A stretch of DNA of 64,000 nucleotides from Akkermansia sp. (GCA_017415555.1 JAFQGF010000040.1:1-64000); one strand, 5' to 3'. Shown: positions 8,792-18,607, numbered from the stretch's first letter. Made by a program: numbers and translations. The notes: generated by a model from the letters alone, not told the origin.

Positions 8792-10546
8792 TCAACGGAA
8801 CAAATCCGGATAGCAGCGGCGAGCCATGTCGGAGGAAAGGTTACGGATGGTGTAGCTATCCTCAGCCTGGAGGGCTTCTTCTGCCATGGCGCGGCACTCC
8901 TTGTAATTGAGGTGGCGTATGGCATAGCGCACAACGGGCAGCAAGTGAGCACCAACAGAAAGCTCCGCCACGCCCAGCCCTACCAACAGGGGTACCAGGT
9001 TAATGTCGCCGCCCATCTCTCCACATACGGCGGTGGGCTTTCCGGCGGCAATCGTCTGGTGCATCAGACGAATCACACCGGGATGTGTGGGGCGGAACAT
9101 GCTGGCAACACGGAAGTTCACGCGATCTACAGCGATGGTATACTGGGTGAGGTCATTCGTGCCAATAGAAAAGAAATCCACATGGCGAGCGAGCACATCT
9201 GCCATCATGGCGGCACTGGGCACCTCTATCATGATACCCACACGCATATTTTCATCGTAAGCCTGACCGCGCTCGCGCAGCTCAGCGCGGCACTCATCCA
9301 GTAAGGCATTCACATCTTTAACCTCCGTAATGCCGGAGACCATCGGGAACATAATACCCACCTTACCATGAGCGGAAGCACGCAGAACAGCACGCAGCTG
9401 CTCCTTGAAAATCTCCACACGGCTGAGGGAAACTCGGATACCCCGCCAGCCAAGGAAAGGGTTGTCCTCCTTCTCCTCCAATACCTCGAAGGGCAGCTTA
9501 TCGCCGCCGGAGTCCAGTGTGCGGAAAATAACCTCCTGGGGATTGCAGGACTCGACCAGCTTGCGATAGTGAAGGTACTGAGCTTCCTCATCCGGCAGGC
9601 TCCCCCCACCGAGCAGGAAAAACTCTGTACGGAAAAGCCCTACGCCCTCGGCCCCGGAACGCTGAATCGCGGTGTACTCATGAGCAAACTCCACATTGGC
9701 TGCCAGACGAATACGGCGACCATCCGTTGTTTCCGCCGGCAGGTCTTTCATATCTACCAGGGCGGAATAAGCGCGTTCTTTCTCTGCCTGCAGTTCACGG
9801 TAGTGCTGCTCAGTTTCCTCGGATGGATTAAGAATAAGACAACCGCTGTAGCCATCCAGAATGCACTTACAACCCACGCGGGAGTCGATAAGAAGATTCG
9901 GCACGCCTACCACGGCAGGCATCCCCAACGAACGAGCCAGAATGGCAGTGTGCGATACAGCCGAGCCGGCCTCCGTCACAAATCCCTGCACCTTGCGAGG
10001 ATCCAGGTCGGCGGTGTCGCTGGGGGTCAGATCATAAGCGGCCAACACACAGGGCTCTGTGCAATCGCCGCAGAGAGGTGCAGTCTCACTGGGAGCCATA
10101 TTCTTGAGAACGCGCTGTAGCACGTCCTCAATATCCACCACGCGGGAGCGCAGGTAGGGGTCGTCCACATGGCGCATCACCTCCATGAAGTTCTGCACCA
10201 CGGCATAGTATACAGAATCAATATTCTGCATACGTTTGGGCATCTCCTTCCGCAGGCGGCTCAGCACCGTACGATCCCGCAGGAAAAGAAGGTGTGCATC
10301 AAAAATAGCCGCCTCGTTGGCACCGGAAAGGTGCTCCACACGGGCTTTAAGAGAATGGAGTTCCTCCTCGGTGCGGGCAAGAGCGCTCTCAAAGCGCGCC
10401 CACTCACTCTCCATCTCCGTGGGCAGAATGGAGCGAACAATCGGAGACGGGCAGCCGCGAGCTTCCACACGCAACACACCCACAGCAATACCCGGGGATA
10501 CGGGCACGCCCTTCAACCTGCGCTCAAAACCACCCCCTGCTCTCAT
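8792..10546 (-). CDS. ptsI: PTS enzyme I, phosphoenolpyruvate-protein phosphotransferase
   Basis: 584 residues, the usual length. It transfers phosphate from phosphoenolpyruvate to HPr. The phospho-acceptor is His199 in GSAVSHTAILARSLG. The PEP-binding barrel shows LFRTEFFLLG, SIGTNDLTQYT and the Cys-containing VCGEMGGD near the C-terminus. It begins 13 bases after ptsH, so the two form a ptsH-ptsI operon. No sugar-specific enzyme II gene is visible in the window, so whether it serves sugar import or a regulatory phosphorelay cannot be decided here. Confidence 0.97.
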   Translation of the reverse strand: MRAGGGFERRLKGVPVSPGIAVGVLRVEARGCPSPIVRSILPTEMESEWARFESALARTEEELHSLKARVEHLSGANEAAIFDAHLLFLRDRTVLSRLRKEMPKRMQNIDSVYYAVVQNFMEVMRHVDDPYLRSRVVDIEDVLQRVLKNMAPSETAPLCGDCTEPCVLAAYDLTPSDTADLDPRKVQGFVTEAGSAVSHTAILARSLGMPAVVGVPNLLIDSRVGCKCILDGYSGCLILNPSEETEQHYRELQAEKERAYSALVDMKDLPAETTDGRRIRLAANVEFAHEYTAIQRSGAEGVGLFRTEFFLLGGGSLPDEEAQYLHYRKLVESCNPQEVIFRTLDSGGDKLPFEVLEEKEDNPFLGWRGIRVSLSRVEIFKEQLRAVLRASAHGKVGIMFPMVSGITEVKDVNALLDECRAELRERGQAYDENMRVGIMIEVPSAAMMADVLARHVDFFSIGTNDLTQYTIAVDRVNFRVASMFRPTHPGVIRLMHQTIAAGKPTAVCGEMGGDINLVPLLVGLGVAELSVGAHLLPVVRYAIRHLNYKECRAMAEEALQAEDSYTIRNLSSDMARRCYPDLFR

Positions 10547-10559
10547 TTACGGAAAAAAG

Positions 10560-10826
10560 TTAATCTTCGCCGAATTTGTTGTTAATCAACTCTTCCAGCG
10601 CATCCATAGCGGCAGCCTCATCTGCACCATCTGCGGTCACAGTTATCTCTGCACCCCAACCAACAGCCAGCATCATTAGCCCCATAATGCTCTTACCATC
10701 TACAGATTCTTCATCCTTCTCCACGGTAACATCCGCGGAGAATCGACTGGCAACCCGTACAAACTGAGCAGCCGGACGCGCATGAATCCCTAGTTTATTC
10801 TGGATGGTAAGTTTCTTCGTAATCAT
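10560..10826 (-). CDS. ptsH: Phosphocarrier protein HPr
   Basis: 88 residues, standard HPr length. The active histidine is His15 in GIHARPAAQFV; the regulatory serine region is Ser46 in GKSIMGLMML, the site phosphorylated by HPr kinase in organisms that have one. It is directly upstream of ptsI. The -10-like TATACT at 10866-10861 on the minus strand, with a poor -35, may be its promoter and gives a leader of about 30 bases. Confidence 0.96.
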   Translation of the reverse strand: MITKKLTIQNKLGIHARPAAQFVRVASRFSADVTVEKDEESVDGKSIMGLMMLAVGWGAEITVTADGADEAAAMDALEELINNKFGED

Positions 10827-10898
10827 ATTTTTCGCAATGTGGAGACTTTGTTCACGAGGTAGTATACGACATCAGTCCTACAATTTCCAGCTTTTTTT

Positions 10899-12167
10899 TC
10901 AGAAATTATCAGTTCTGTATAACAAGGCGGCATAGGCTCCATCAGCCTGCTCCCGATGAGGCAAGGCCAGATAATCATTTTGCAGGGAAAAGTCCGGATG
11001 CGAAGCCAGGAACGCCTCTACCACAGCTTGGTCCTCCGCCCTGTCGATGGAACAGGTGGAATACACCAGGCGACCACCTGGACGAACGGCCGCTGCCGCA
11101 CGGGTAAGGATCTGTAACTGAAGTTCAGCCAGCCGCTCAAACTCAGAGGGTTGCAGACGCCAGCGAGCATCCACCCGACGCTGCAACACGCCGGAATTGC
11201 TACAGGGCACATCCAGCAGAACAGCATCAAAAGCGGCCTTCCATTCGTCCGGGCAAGGCTCTGCCCAGTTGTGCTGCTGCACGGCAATGGCCGTGGCACC
11301 CGTGCGCCGGAGATTTTCCCTCAGCTGCGGAAGGCGGTGTGACTCTGCATCCGTTGCGAGCAGGCGGATTTGCCCGCCTGTCGTCCCCAGCATAGCGACA
11401 GACTTACCGCCGGGGGCAGCGCAGGCATCCAGCACACGCTCGCCGGGCTGTGGTGCCAGCATCTCCACACAGTAGCGGGTGGAAGGGTCGGCCACATAAA
11501 TACGCCCGGCACTCAGTTCCTCCAGCGGCAATCCGGCAGGCAGTCTGAACCAGCCGGCAGCGTGCGCAAGCGGCTGCCAGTTTTCGCCGGGTTGGGGCGG
11601 GTTAAGCGGGTTGATACGGGCATACACAGGAGGCACCTGAACATTCCAAGCCAGCAACTGCAGCGTTTCCTCCTCCCCAAACTCTGCCATCCAACGCTTT
11701 ACAAGCCAATCCGGCGTGGAATAACGCACCCCCGGAGAAAGCTGCGGCAGCTCCGCCAGGAACTCATCCCGACGCCGTGTGGCATTGCGAAGCACACCAT
11801 TGACAAGCCCACGCAAACGAGCGGGCGCCAGAGATACAGTCTCCCCCACGGCGGCATGCTCCGGCTTATGCAGAACAAACAGCTGACACAGCCCCAGTAG
11901 CAGGAGCCAGCGAGCAGAGTCCTCCAGCTTTCCCTTGCGAAGCTGTGCACACAGATGCTCCAGCCAGCGCAGATTCCGCAATGTGCCCAGCACAACGGCC
12001 TGCACAAAAGCACGGTTGCGCGGAGAGAGCCCGCTGCACTCCCGCTCAATAAGAGTTTCTGCAAAGACACCGCCCTGCCCCCAGCGCTGCAAACACTGCC
12101 AGGCGAGGCGGCGAGGATTACTCTCTCTGCTTGTATTTCTGTTCATGGCTCGGCAGGGGTGGCTCAT
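10899..12167 (-). CDS. rsmB: 16S rRNA cytosine-C5 methyltransferase (RsmB/Sun family)
   Basis: 422 residues. The N-terminal about 130 residues are a NusB-like RNA-binding domain (RRLAWQCLQRW... GVFAETLIERE), followed by a Rossmann methyltransferase with the SAM loop LDACAAPGGKS. The two catalytic cysteines lie in LLDVPCSNSG and YSTCSIDRAED, as in m5C RNA methyltransferases. The family member RsmB methylates C967 of 16S rRNA. The start overlaps the suhB stop by ATGA (12164-12167). A second Met (MNRNTSRE) is seven codons in and could be the real start. Confidence 0.93.
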   Translation of the reverse strand: MSHPCRAMNRNTSRESNPRRLAWQCLQRWGQGGVFAETLIERECSGLSPRNRAFVQAVVLGTLRNLRWLEHLCAQLRKGKLEDSARWLLLLGLCQLFVLHKPEHAAVGETVSLAPARLRGLVNGVLRNATRRRDEFLAELPQLSPGVRYSTPDWLVKRWMAEFGEEETLQLLAWNVQVPPVYARINPLNPPQPGENWQPLAHAAGWFRLPAGLPLEELSAGRIYVADPSTRYCVEMLAPQPGERVLDACAAPGGKSVAMLGTTGGQIRLLATDAESHRLPQLRENLRRTGATAIAVQQHNWAEPCPDEWKAAFDAVLLDVPCSNSGVLQRRVDARWRLQPSEFERLAELQLQILTRAAAAVRPGGRLVYSTCSIDRAEDQAVVEAFLASHPDFSLQNDYLALPHREQADGAYAALLYRTDNF

Positions 12168-12940
12168 TGTTGCGGAAGTTGCAAAGCTTCATGTATAGGT
12201 AAGGCTCCATTCCAGGCAATAACGGAACCAGAATGAGGATTCTCTGCCAGCGGACAATACTCCAGAGCCCCACCGGCAGCCTCCAGAATGACACGGGCTG
12301 CCGCAAAGTCCCACACATGAATCCGGTTCTCTATGTAGGCATCGAAACGCCCGGCAGCAATGTAGCATAGGGTGAGAGCGGCAGACCCCAGAATTCGCAC
12401 TTTGCGTACCTGCGAAGATATGTGGGCAAAGCGTCTCACCCCCTCTGCGCCAGAGCCATCGTGCCGCCCATGGCCGACAAATACCACGGCCTCTGCCATG
12501 GCCGCACGCGCCGAAACCCGGATATCCCGTCCATTCAGGCGGGCGAACCGGCTGGCCAGGGCTGTGTAACATTCATCCTGCATGGGGTCATAAACGCAGC
12601 CGAGCACAAGCTCACCGTGCACTCGCAAGGCGATACTTACACAGAATATAGGAATGCCATAGAAATAATTGACCGTACCATCCAGGGGGTCGACAATCCA
12701 GAGAGAATCTGCGGCAGTATCACCACGCACCCCCTCTTCCCCGAGGACAGCATCATCCGGATAAGCTTGAGTGAGCCTCTGCACGATGAGCTGCTGGGTG
12801 TCGCGGTCCAGCTGTAGTTTGATATCGTGCGGCAGCATCTCATTAACACGATGCACCTCGTGAAAACGACTGCGCAGGTAAGCCCCGGCTTCTCTGGCAG
12901 CGGCTTCCGCCACGCGGAGCTGTGGTGTAAAGTCCATCAT
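12164..12940 (-). CDS. suhB: Inositol-1-monophosphatase family protein
   Basis: 258 residues. It shows the metal and substrate motifs of the family: LGEEG, WIVDPLDGTVNYFYGIP and IHVWDFAAARVILEAAGG. It hydrolyses inositol-1-phosphate or related sugar phosphates; bacterial SuhB also acts in rRNA transcription antitermination, so its place next to an rRNA methyltransferase is suggestive but not proof. Start ATG 12940 overlaps the upstream stop by ATGA (a second ATG at 12937 gives TGATG). Its own stop overlaps rsmB in the same way, so all three genes of this operon are translationally coupled. Confidence 0.92.
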   Translation of the reverse strand: MMDFTPQLRVAEAAAREAGAYLRSRFHEVHRVNEMLPHDIKLQLDRDTQQLIVQRLTQAYPDDAVLGEEGVRGDTAADSLWIVDPLDGTVNYFYGIPIFCVSIALRVHGELVLGCVYDPMQDECYTALASRFARLNGRDIRVSARAAMAEAVVFVGHGRHDGSGAEGVRRFAHISSQVRKVRILGSAALTLCYIAAGRFDAYIENRIHVWDFAAARVILEAAGGALEYCPLAENPHSGSVIAWNGALPIHEALQLPQQ

Positions 12941-14829
12941 GATTTATTCTTTTCGCGCTCTGCCGAAGCCCGGGCTCGCAGGAGAGTTCTGGCCTCGGTA
13001 TGGAGTTCCTTTGCCAGGCAATAGGCAGCACGTTTCATGAGGGCCGCCATGCGAGTGCCCTGCGGCAGCAGAGCCGGATTATCGAAGCCCATCCACACAA
13101 ACACCGCCACGCCTTTATCATTGCTCACCATACAGAAGGTGCCATGATTGTTCGGCAGAGTCTCATTCAGCACAGTCGGTTCACCTTCTGTCAGTTCAAA
13201 AGGCGGAATCTTGGCAACGGCCGAAGCTGCCTCGCGGCGGATAAACTCTTGCGTCTTCTCCGGGGCATGGGTATAGATAAGATTCCCTCCGCGGCTCCAC
13301 ACGCGGCTTATGAGCTTGAAAAGATAGCCATTACCCTGATTCTGAATATCAAACAAAGCGCGAGCCAAATCCAGGCGGGCTATATTAAACTCTCCACGGT
13401 ACAGCGCCATCTCATTCTCGCGGGCAGGCAACTCCATACGCAAGCCAAGTTTCCTGTAGAGGGAGCTCACCACCTCATAGCCGAGGCTCTGGCCGGTTAC
13501 GTCCGCCTTGCGGGCAACAATGTGCGTGTTGTCGCCCCCCGGAAGACAGGCACATACATACAGCAAGGGCGCCGCCGCATTGCCGGGGTGACACATTTCC
13601 TGCCAGCGGTCACGACCATCCACAGCACTGCGACCGGATACCTGCGCCAGTACACGCCCTCGGTTATTGCGCCGGGAGTCCACTACCAGCACACAGCACT
13701 GCAAAACATCCTTCAGGTCGTTGCCATCGCGCACCTTCATATCTGCCGGTCGCTTAATGCCCTCAAAAAACTTACGCAAGCGCTGTGCTTCCTCGGGGTT
13801 TTCATTCAGAATGGGCAGCCACTCCTCCGGGAATGAATTAGGTTTCTCCACGGCCACAAGAGCACGCTCCATGGCAAGCTCCACACGTTGCTGGAGCGAA
13901 AGATTCAGGTTGGAAACTACACTGATACCTCCTATATTCTCCCCCAGTTCATCCCGCAGTTCATCCAGCTCCCGCCGCGCCCACATGGTGACATACGAGG
14001 CCACCGGTCGCTCAGCGGCAGACGATTCAGCAAGAACGATGGGCTCTGCCACAGCATTATCGTGCTCTTCCTGAGAGATGAAGTCCATTGCCAGCATGCG
14101 TCCCAGCGTTTCGCGCTTCACGCCCATGGCATTATCCATATCCGAAATCGGGTTGCAGAGGGAGGGCGCGCGCACCAGCCCGGCCAGAGTGGCACACTCC
14201 ACCAGGTTGAGCTCCATGACATGCTTACCGAAATAACGTTTGGCAGCAGCAGCTATACCATAACAATTCTGGCCAAAGTAGATGCGGTTGAGATACTGAG
14301 TCAGGATGGTATGCTTATCGAAACGGCGTTCAATACGCTGTGCCAGCATGGCCTCCAGCAATTTGCGATCCATGGTCTTTTCGCTCATCTCGTATACATT
14401 GCGAGTGAGCTGCATGGTAATGGTGGAAGCCCCTTGCTCATAGCTGAAGGAGGCCACATTGCGCAGAACAGAACGCAGAACCGAGGAGTAAACAACTCCA
14501 TTATGCTCAAAGAAGCTCTCGTCCTCGCGCGCGACAAAGGCATTCACCAGGTTGCGGGGCAGTTCTTCCCAGCGCACGGGCAGCACATCCTCGCCGGAGA
14601 GAGGGACAACAGGCTTGTTGTCGCAGTCGTAAAGCGTGCTCACGCTGCCACCGGTCACCACACGCTCCAGGTCATACTTCATGGCGCGCACGGTGTAGGT
14701 AAGCAACACAGTGAGCACAGTGATGATAGAAAACACCAGCAAGCCTGCCAGCACAAGGAGCTTGGTATGCCCTATGCTCAGCAGGTGGTACCAGCGTTTG
14801 CGCCTGTTCTCTCCTTGCGAGTAATACAT
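12937..14829 (-). CDS. Class A PBP-like glycosyltransferase with degenerate transpeptidase domain
   Basis: 630 residues. A membrane anchor lies at 24-48. The GT51 peptidoglycan glycosyltransferase domain (about 85-265) is intact: REDESFFEHNG with the catalytic Glu, EQGASTITMQLTRN, KLLEAMLAQRIE and YLNRIYFGQNCYGI. The C-terminal domain aligns with transpeptidases, but the three active-site motifs are lost: PGSxxKP reads PGNAAAP (417 Asn for the nucleophile Ser, 420 Ala for Lys), the SxN region reads SLG, and KTGT reads NHGT. I infer it polymerises glycan strands but cannot crosslink or bind beta-lactam covalently. It heads the PBP-suhB-rsmB operon. Its stop overlaps suhB. Confidence 0.9.
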   Translation of the reverse strand: MYYSQGENRRKRWYHLLSIGHTKLLVLAGLLVFSIITVLTVLLTYTVRAMKYDLERVVTGGSVSTLYDCDNKPVVPLSGEDVLPVRWEELPRNLVNAFVAREDESFFEHNGVVYSSVLRSVLRNVASFSYEQGASTITMQLTRNVYEMSEKTMDRKLLEAMLAQRIERRFDKHTILTQYLNRIYFGQNCYGIAAAAKRYFGKHVMELNLVECATLAGLVRAPSLCNPISDMDNAMGVKRETLGRMLAMDFISQEEHDNAVAEPIVLAESSAAERPVASYVTMWARRELDELRDELGENIGGISVVSNLNLSLQQRVELAMERALVAVEKPNSFPEEWLPILNENPEEAQRLRKFFEGIKRPADMKVRDGNDLKDVLQCCVLVVDSRRNNRGRVLAQVSGRSAVDGRDRWQEMCHPGNAAAPLLYVCACLPGGDNTHIVARKADVTGQSLGYEVVSSLYRKLGLRMELPARENEMALYRGEFNIARLDLARALFDIQNQGNGYLFKLISRVWSRGGNLIYTHAPEKTQEFIRREAASAVAKIPPFELTEGEPTVLNETLPNNHGTFCMVSNDKGVAVFVWMGFDNPALLPQGTRMAALMKRAAYCLAKELHTEARTLLRARASAEREKNKS

Positions 14830-14844
14830 CGTTTCCGCCGCAGA

Positions 14845-17316
14845 TTACTGTTTATCGTGCATCTTCATGAAGATAGCCGTATTATGATCCGGCAGCCAGT
14901 TGGGGAATTCCTTGTGCAGCGTATCCTCATACTGAGCAGCTTCGCCGGCACGCTCACACTGGCGCAGAGAACGGGCTATCTTGTACAGCGCCGTCGGTTT
15001 CAGGTCTTTGTCGCTCACTACGTTGGCCGTACGTCCGTAATACTTGGCAGCTTCGGCAAACTGGCGGTCTGCATAGTAGGCATCGCCCAGTGTGATGAAG
15101 ACAGATGACTTAATGGGGCCGTCGATGCCCAGAGCAATGGCTTCCTCACACAGTTTGCGGGCTTCTTCCGTGCGGTTCACACCAATGAGCAACAAGGCAT
15201 TATCGCGCATACCCTCAGCCTTGCGGTAGGGCTGAGTCTCCATGCTCACATAGTGCTCAGCAGCCTCCAGGCCGCGCTCATACTGGCGCAGCTCCAGGCG
15301 GGCACGTGCAAGGGTTTTCCACACGAGCGGCTCCACAGCCGCACGCTCTTTCTGCGTACCATCCGCAGCAGTATACTTCTCCCGGGGAGCACGAGCCACG
15401 GCATCGGAAAGATATTTGTCTGCATCCAGGTAACGCTTGCTCTGGAAGCACATCCACCCGCACCAGCGAGGCACAGCCGGTGGCAGGGCGTTGTAGGAGG
15501 AAGAATTGTTACGCTCCAGAATCACCAGCGTCTCGCGCAGGTTTTCAGCGTCCTTTAGCTTGAAGTAGCAGTGCACCAGACTCAAATCCACAGCCGCGCC
15601 ATATTGCTCCGGATTAAGAGTGCGGGCTTCGCGGAAGTGAGGAATGGCCGCAGCGGCATCCGTCTCGTACTGAGCACGGGCAATGTTGTAATGAGCCTCA
15701 GCAATGGCGGCAGGCTTCACTCCGCGGTTAGCACATTTAATCAAGCCTTCGTAATAGGCAATCATGCGCTTGGGATCCTTGTTCGTCACCGCCTGGGCTG
15801 CACGCTGCCAGCACATGGGCACGGCGGCAGATTGAGGATACTCATTGATAACGCGTTCAAAATCCGCCAGAGCACCACTGATGTTGTTGATTTTTACCAG
15901 ACAGCTGCCGCGCAGGGCAAGCGCCTCCGGCATACGGATATCGGTAGTATAGTTCGAGATAAAGGTATTGAGTGTGGCTATCGGATCGCCATTGCCGCTC
16001 TGGGCAGAGCACCAGGCCTTCTTATACATAGCATCGGCTCGCACACTCTCCGGCAGGTGCTCAAAGTTGATGGCCTCGAACTGTCGGGACGCCTCAGGCA
16101 CGTCTGCCAACATCATGCGGTCGGCATACATCAGACGCACCAGGTCATTGCAGGGAAGTGCAGCTGTGCTCTGCCCGGCTACGGCGTAAGTATTGAGGTA
16201 ACGCTGAGCCAGAGAGAAAAAGTTGACGCTGCGGGTCTGCTGGGCACACACCAGACGGCGATAGGCGGCATCTGCTGCCAGCGGGGTGCGTGGCTGAGCC
16301 TGTTCTGCCACTTCAAACCACTGGGCGGCGCGCACATAGTTACGCAGCTCCAGGAAGGACTGCCCCACAATCAGAGCACGCCGAGCTTCCCGTGCGGGGT
16401 CATCCAGCTGGGCATAGTTGCTGGAAATCTGGCGCACGACTCCTTCATAATCCCTGTTCTTGTAGAGGTGCAGCAGGGTTTCCATCTGAGCCTCGCCGGC
16501 ATACTTTTCCATGCCCTTCAGGCCGGAGAGCCTGGCGTATAGCTGTTGTGCCTCCTGGGCTTTGCCCAGTCGGGATGCGAGACGCGCAGCCTGCAGCACA
16601 GCCATGCCCTGCATGCCACTCTCCACCTCATTGTTCTGCAGCAGACGAGTAAAATAGCTGTAGGCCTCAGCATGGCTGCCAGCCTCAGTTTTCATCTGAG
16701 CCAGGGCGTAAAGAGAGGCATTCGCAATAGCCGGTGCCACGTTGTTATCCATCTGCAGGCTCATGAAACGCGCCTCGGCCTCTTTCTTCTGCCCCAGCTG
16801 AAGGTGGGCGCGCCCCAGGCGGTAGGTAGCATCATTCCGGAGATCCGGTCGGTGAGATTCCCGCACGGTTATGAGGTAATAGTTTCGGGCTTTTTCCCAC
16901 AGGTTGCGCGAACTTGCCTGCGTAGCAAGCTTATAGGCAGCCGCTGCGGCAAACTCCCCGGCTCCCTTACGCGCTGCGACTTTCTCCAAAGTGGCATCGG
17001 AGCCGGCTTTATCCCCGGACTCCTCCTGGCAAACGGCCTGCAGATACTGCGCCTTGGCCACCTGAGAAGACTTGGGATAAGTACGGACAAAATCCGCAAA
17101 AAGCACCGCAGCGCGTTCCATACCAAGGCGGCGAGACTGAGCATCCACCCCGGGCTGGCGCGCCTGCGCATACAAATGCTCAGCAATAGCATAGGCATCG
17201 GCCTCGGGGTTCACCTCAAGGGCATCCTCATCTGTTTGCGGCTGCTGGGCAAACACAACCGGCATGGGGAGAGCCCCCAGCGCCAGCAGGTATAAAAAAT
17301 GTCGTTTCATCATCAT
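14845..17316 (-). CDS. Large exported TPR-repeat protein
   Basis: 823 residues from ATG 17316 (three Met codons in a row). It has a signal peptide (LYLLALGALPMPVVFAQQ), then almost only helical repeats of about 34-38 residues with the TPR spacing, for example LADFERVINEYPQSAAVPMCWQRAA and LITVRESHRPDLRNDATYRLGRAHLQLGQKKEA. The N-terminal part (FADFVRTYPKSSQVAKAQYLQAVC) resembles BamD/YbgF-like outer-membrane TPR proteins. It follows ExbD by 78 bases on the same strand and is the likely periplasmic partner of the ExbB/ExbD motor. Specific role unknown. Confidence 0.85.
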   Translation of the reverse strand: MMMKRHFLYLLALGALPMPVVFAQQPQTDEDALEVNPEADAYAIAEHLYAQARQPGVDAQSRRLGMERAAVLFADFVRTYPKSSQVAKAQYLQAVCQEESGDKAGSDATLEKVAARKGAGEFAAAAAYKLATQASSRNLWEKARNYYLITVRESHRPDLRNDATYRLGRAHLQLGQKKEAEARFMSLQMDNNVAPAIANASLYALAQMKTEAGSHAEAYSYFTRLLQNNEVESGMQGMAVLQAARLASRLGKAQEAQQLYARLSGLKGMEKYAGEAQMETLLHLYKNRDYEGVVRQISSNYAQLDDPAREARRALIVGQSFLELRNYVRAAQWFEVAEQAQPRTPLAADAAYRRLVCAQQTRSVNFFSLAQRYLNTYAVAGQSTAALPCNDLVRLMYADRMMLADVPEASRQFEAINFEHLPESVRADAMYKKAWCSAQSGNGDPIATLNTFISNYTTDIRMPEALALRGSCLVKINNISGALADFERVINEYPQSAAVPMCWQRAAQAVTNKDPKRMIAYYEGLIKCANRGVKPAAIAEAHYNIARAQYETDAAAAIPHFREARTLNPEQYGAAVDLSLVHCYFKLKDAENLRETLVILERNNSSSYNALPPAVPRWCGWMCFQSKRYLDADKYLSDAVARAPREKYTAADGTQKERAAVEPLVWKTLARARLELRQYERGLEAAEHYVSMETQPYRKAEGMRDNALLLIGVNRTEEARKLCEEAIALGIDGPIKSSVFITLGDAYYADRQFAEAAKYYGRTANVVSDKDLKPTALYKIARSLRQCERAGEAAQYEDTLHKEFPNWLPDHNTAIFMKMHDKQ

Positions 17317-17394
17317 ATCGGGTCGAACGGTTTATGGATTTGCAACACCCCCGGCATACGGAGCGTATTGCGGGAAAAGGCAAATGCCAAGGCC

Positions 17395-17829
17395 TCATTG
17401 GGCGGCCTTGGGCATCTGCTTGGAGAAACTCACGTTGTACACACCGGCTTTGGTGCATGTGGAAATCACATCTGCCACCTTCTGCCAGCGCATCTCGGCA
17501 TCACCGCGAATACGCACGGGCTGATTCTCATTCAGACGCACCTGCCTGCGGAGTCGCTGTTCGAGCTGCTCGAGGGTGAAGATTTCGCGGTCAATCGTCA
17601 CCACCAGTGTGCCATCCTCCTCTTCTCGGGCGTTGATGATGATTTCATCGATAGCGCGGGATGCTTCCTCGGTAGTCTTGGGTGCAGTCGGCACCTTAAC
17701 TTTAAGATCCTGCTCGTTCAGAATAAACTTCTGAGTCACGACAAAGAAGATAAGCAGCAGGAACACCACGTCAAGCATGGGAGCCAGCTGAAAGCCTATG
17801 GGCTCGGGTACCTTTGCGTTAATTTTCAT
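17395..17829 (-). CDS. exbD: ExbD/TolR-type proton-channel partner
   Basis: 144 residues. A short cytoplasmic N-terminus precedes one membrane helix (PMLDVVFLLLIFFVVTQKF) containing the conserved Asp, in the ExbD/TolR pattern, then a periplasmic domain. With ExbB it converts proton flow into mechanical work for TonB or Tol-like systems. It lies 22 bases downstream of exbB. No tonB or tolA gene is adjacent; the nearest tonB is at 58217. Confidence 0.9.
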   Translation of the reverse strand: MKINAKVPEPIGFQLAPMLDVVFLLLIFFVVTQKFILNEQDLKVKVPTAPKTTEEASRAIDEIIINAREEEDGTLVVTIDREIFTLEQLEQRLRRQVRLNENQPVRIRGDAEMRWQKVADVISTCTKAGVYNVSFSKQMPKAAQ

Positions 17830-17851
17830 GGCACTCGACGGGAGGAATGAA

Positions 17852-18607
17852 TCAATACTCGTCGTCCATCATCTCACTGCGGGCACCCTTCTGGGCGATG
17901 TTGCCCAGACGCTGCTCTCGGTCTGCCTGCACGGCCAGCACGGAGAGGATGTGTGTGACGGCCACCTCCATGTCGGTGATATGCTTTTGAATACGGTTGC
18001 GGAACACGGCGTATGCCAACATACAGGGAATGGCCAGCACGAGACCGCCGGCTGTGGTAATCATGGCCTCAGAGATACCGCTGGCCATCTGCATCTGCTT
18101 CACACCTTCGAAGTTGCCTTGTGCCATTTCCCAGAAGGTGCTCATCATACCCAGCACTGTACCCAGCAGACCCACCATGGGAGCAATGGCACCAATGTCG
18201 GAAAGCCAGTTAATCTGGCGGGTCAGAATGTTGGCCTGGCGAGTAGCCTCTGCAGATGCCACCTCGCGCACAGCGTCCATGTTGGCACGGAGGTTACGCT
18301 GCATGAACATCACTATCACATGCACGGTGCGGGCAAAGCTGGAACCGTCGCGCTCGCACAGACTCAGCAGGCCGGCGTAGTCCTTGCGGCGAATGTAGGA
18401 CTCTACGGAAAGCACAATGTCGCGCGGAAGTACGGCAGAGGAACGTGTCGTCCACAGACACACAAACACTACCATCAGCGCCATGAATGAAAGCGCCAGC
18501 AGTCCATACATCAGTGGTCCGCCCTTTTCGAAAATCTCGAATAAATCGAAGCCTGCGGTGGACTCCGCAGTCTTGACAGCCTGGCCTAAAATGTTCATCG
18601 CATGCAT
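17852..18607 (-). CDS. exbB: ExbB/TolQ/MotA-type proton channel
   Basis: 251 residues. It has three membrane helices: LMYGLLALSFMALMVVFVCLW near the N-terminus, then LSDIGAIAPMVGLLGTVLGMM and the Ala/Gly-rich SEAMITTAGGLVLAIPCMLAYAV, the last two being the conserved MotA/TolQ/ExbB channel pair. Two starts are possible: ATG 18607, 12 bases after the -10 box, and ATG 18598 (MNILGQAV). It heads the exbB-exbD-TPR operon. Confidence 0.92.
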   Translation of the reverse strand: MHAMNILGQAVKTAESTAGFDLFEIFEKGGPLMYGLLALSFMALMVVFVCLWTTRSSAVLPRDIVLSVESYIRRKDYAGLLSLCERDGSSFARTVHVIVMFMQRNLRANMDAVREVASAEATRQANILTRQINWLSDIGAIAPMVGLLGTVLGMMSTFWEMAQGNFEGVKQMQMASGISEAMITTAGGLVLAIPCMLAYAVFRNRIQKHITDMEVAVTHILSVLAVQADREQRLGNIAQKGARSEMMDDEY

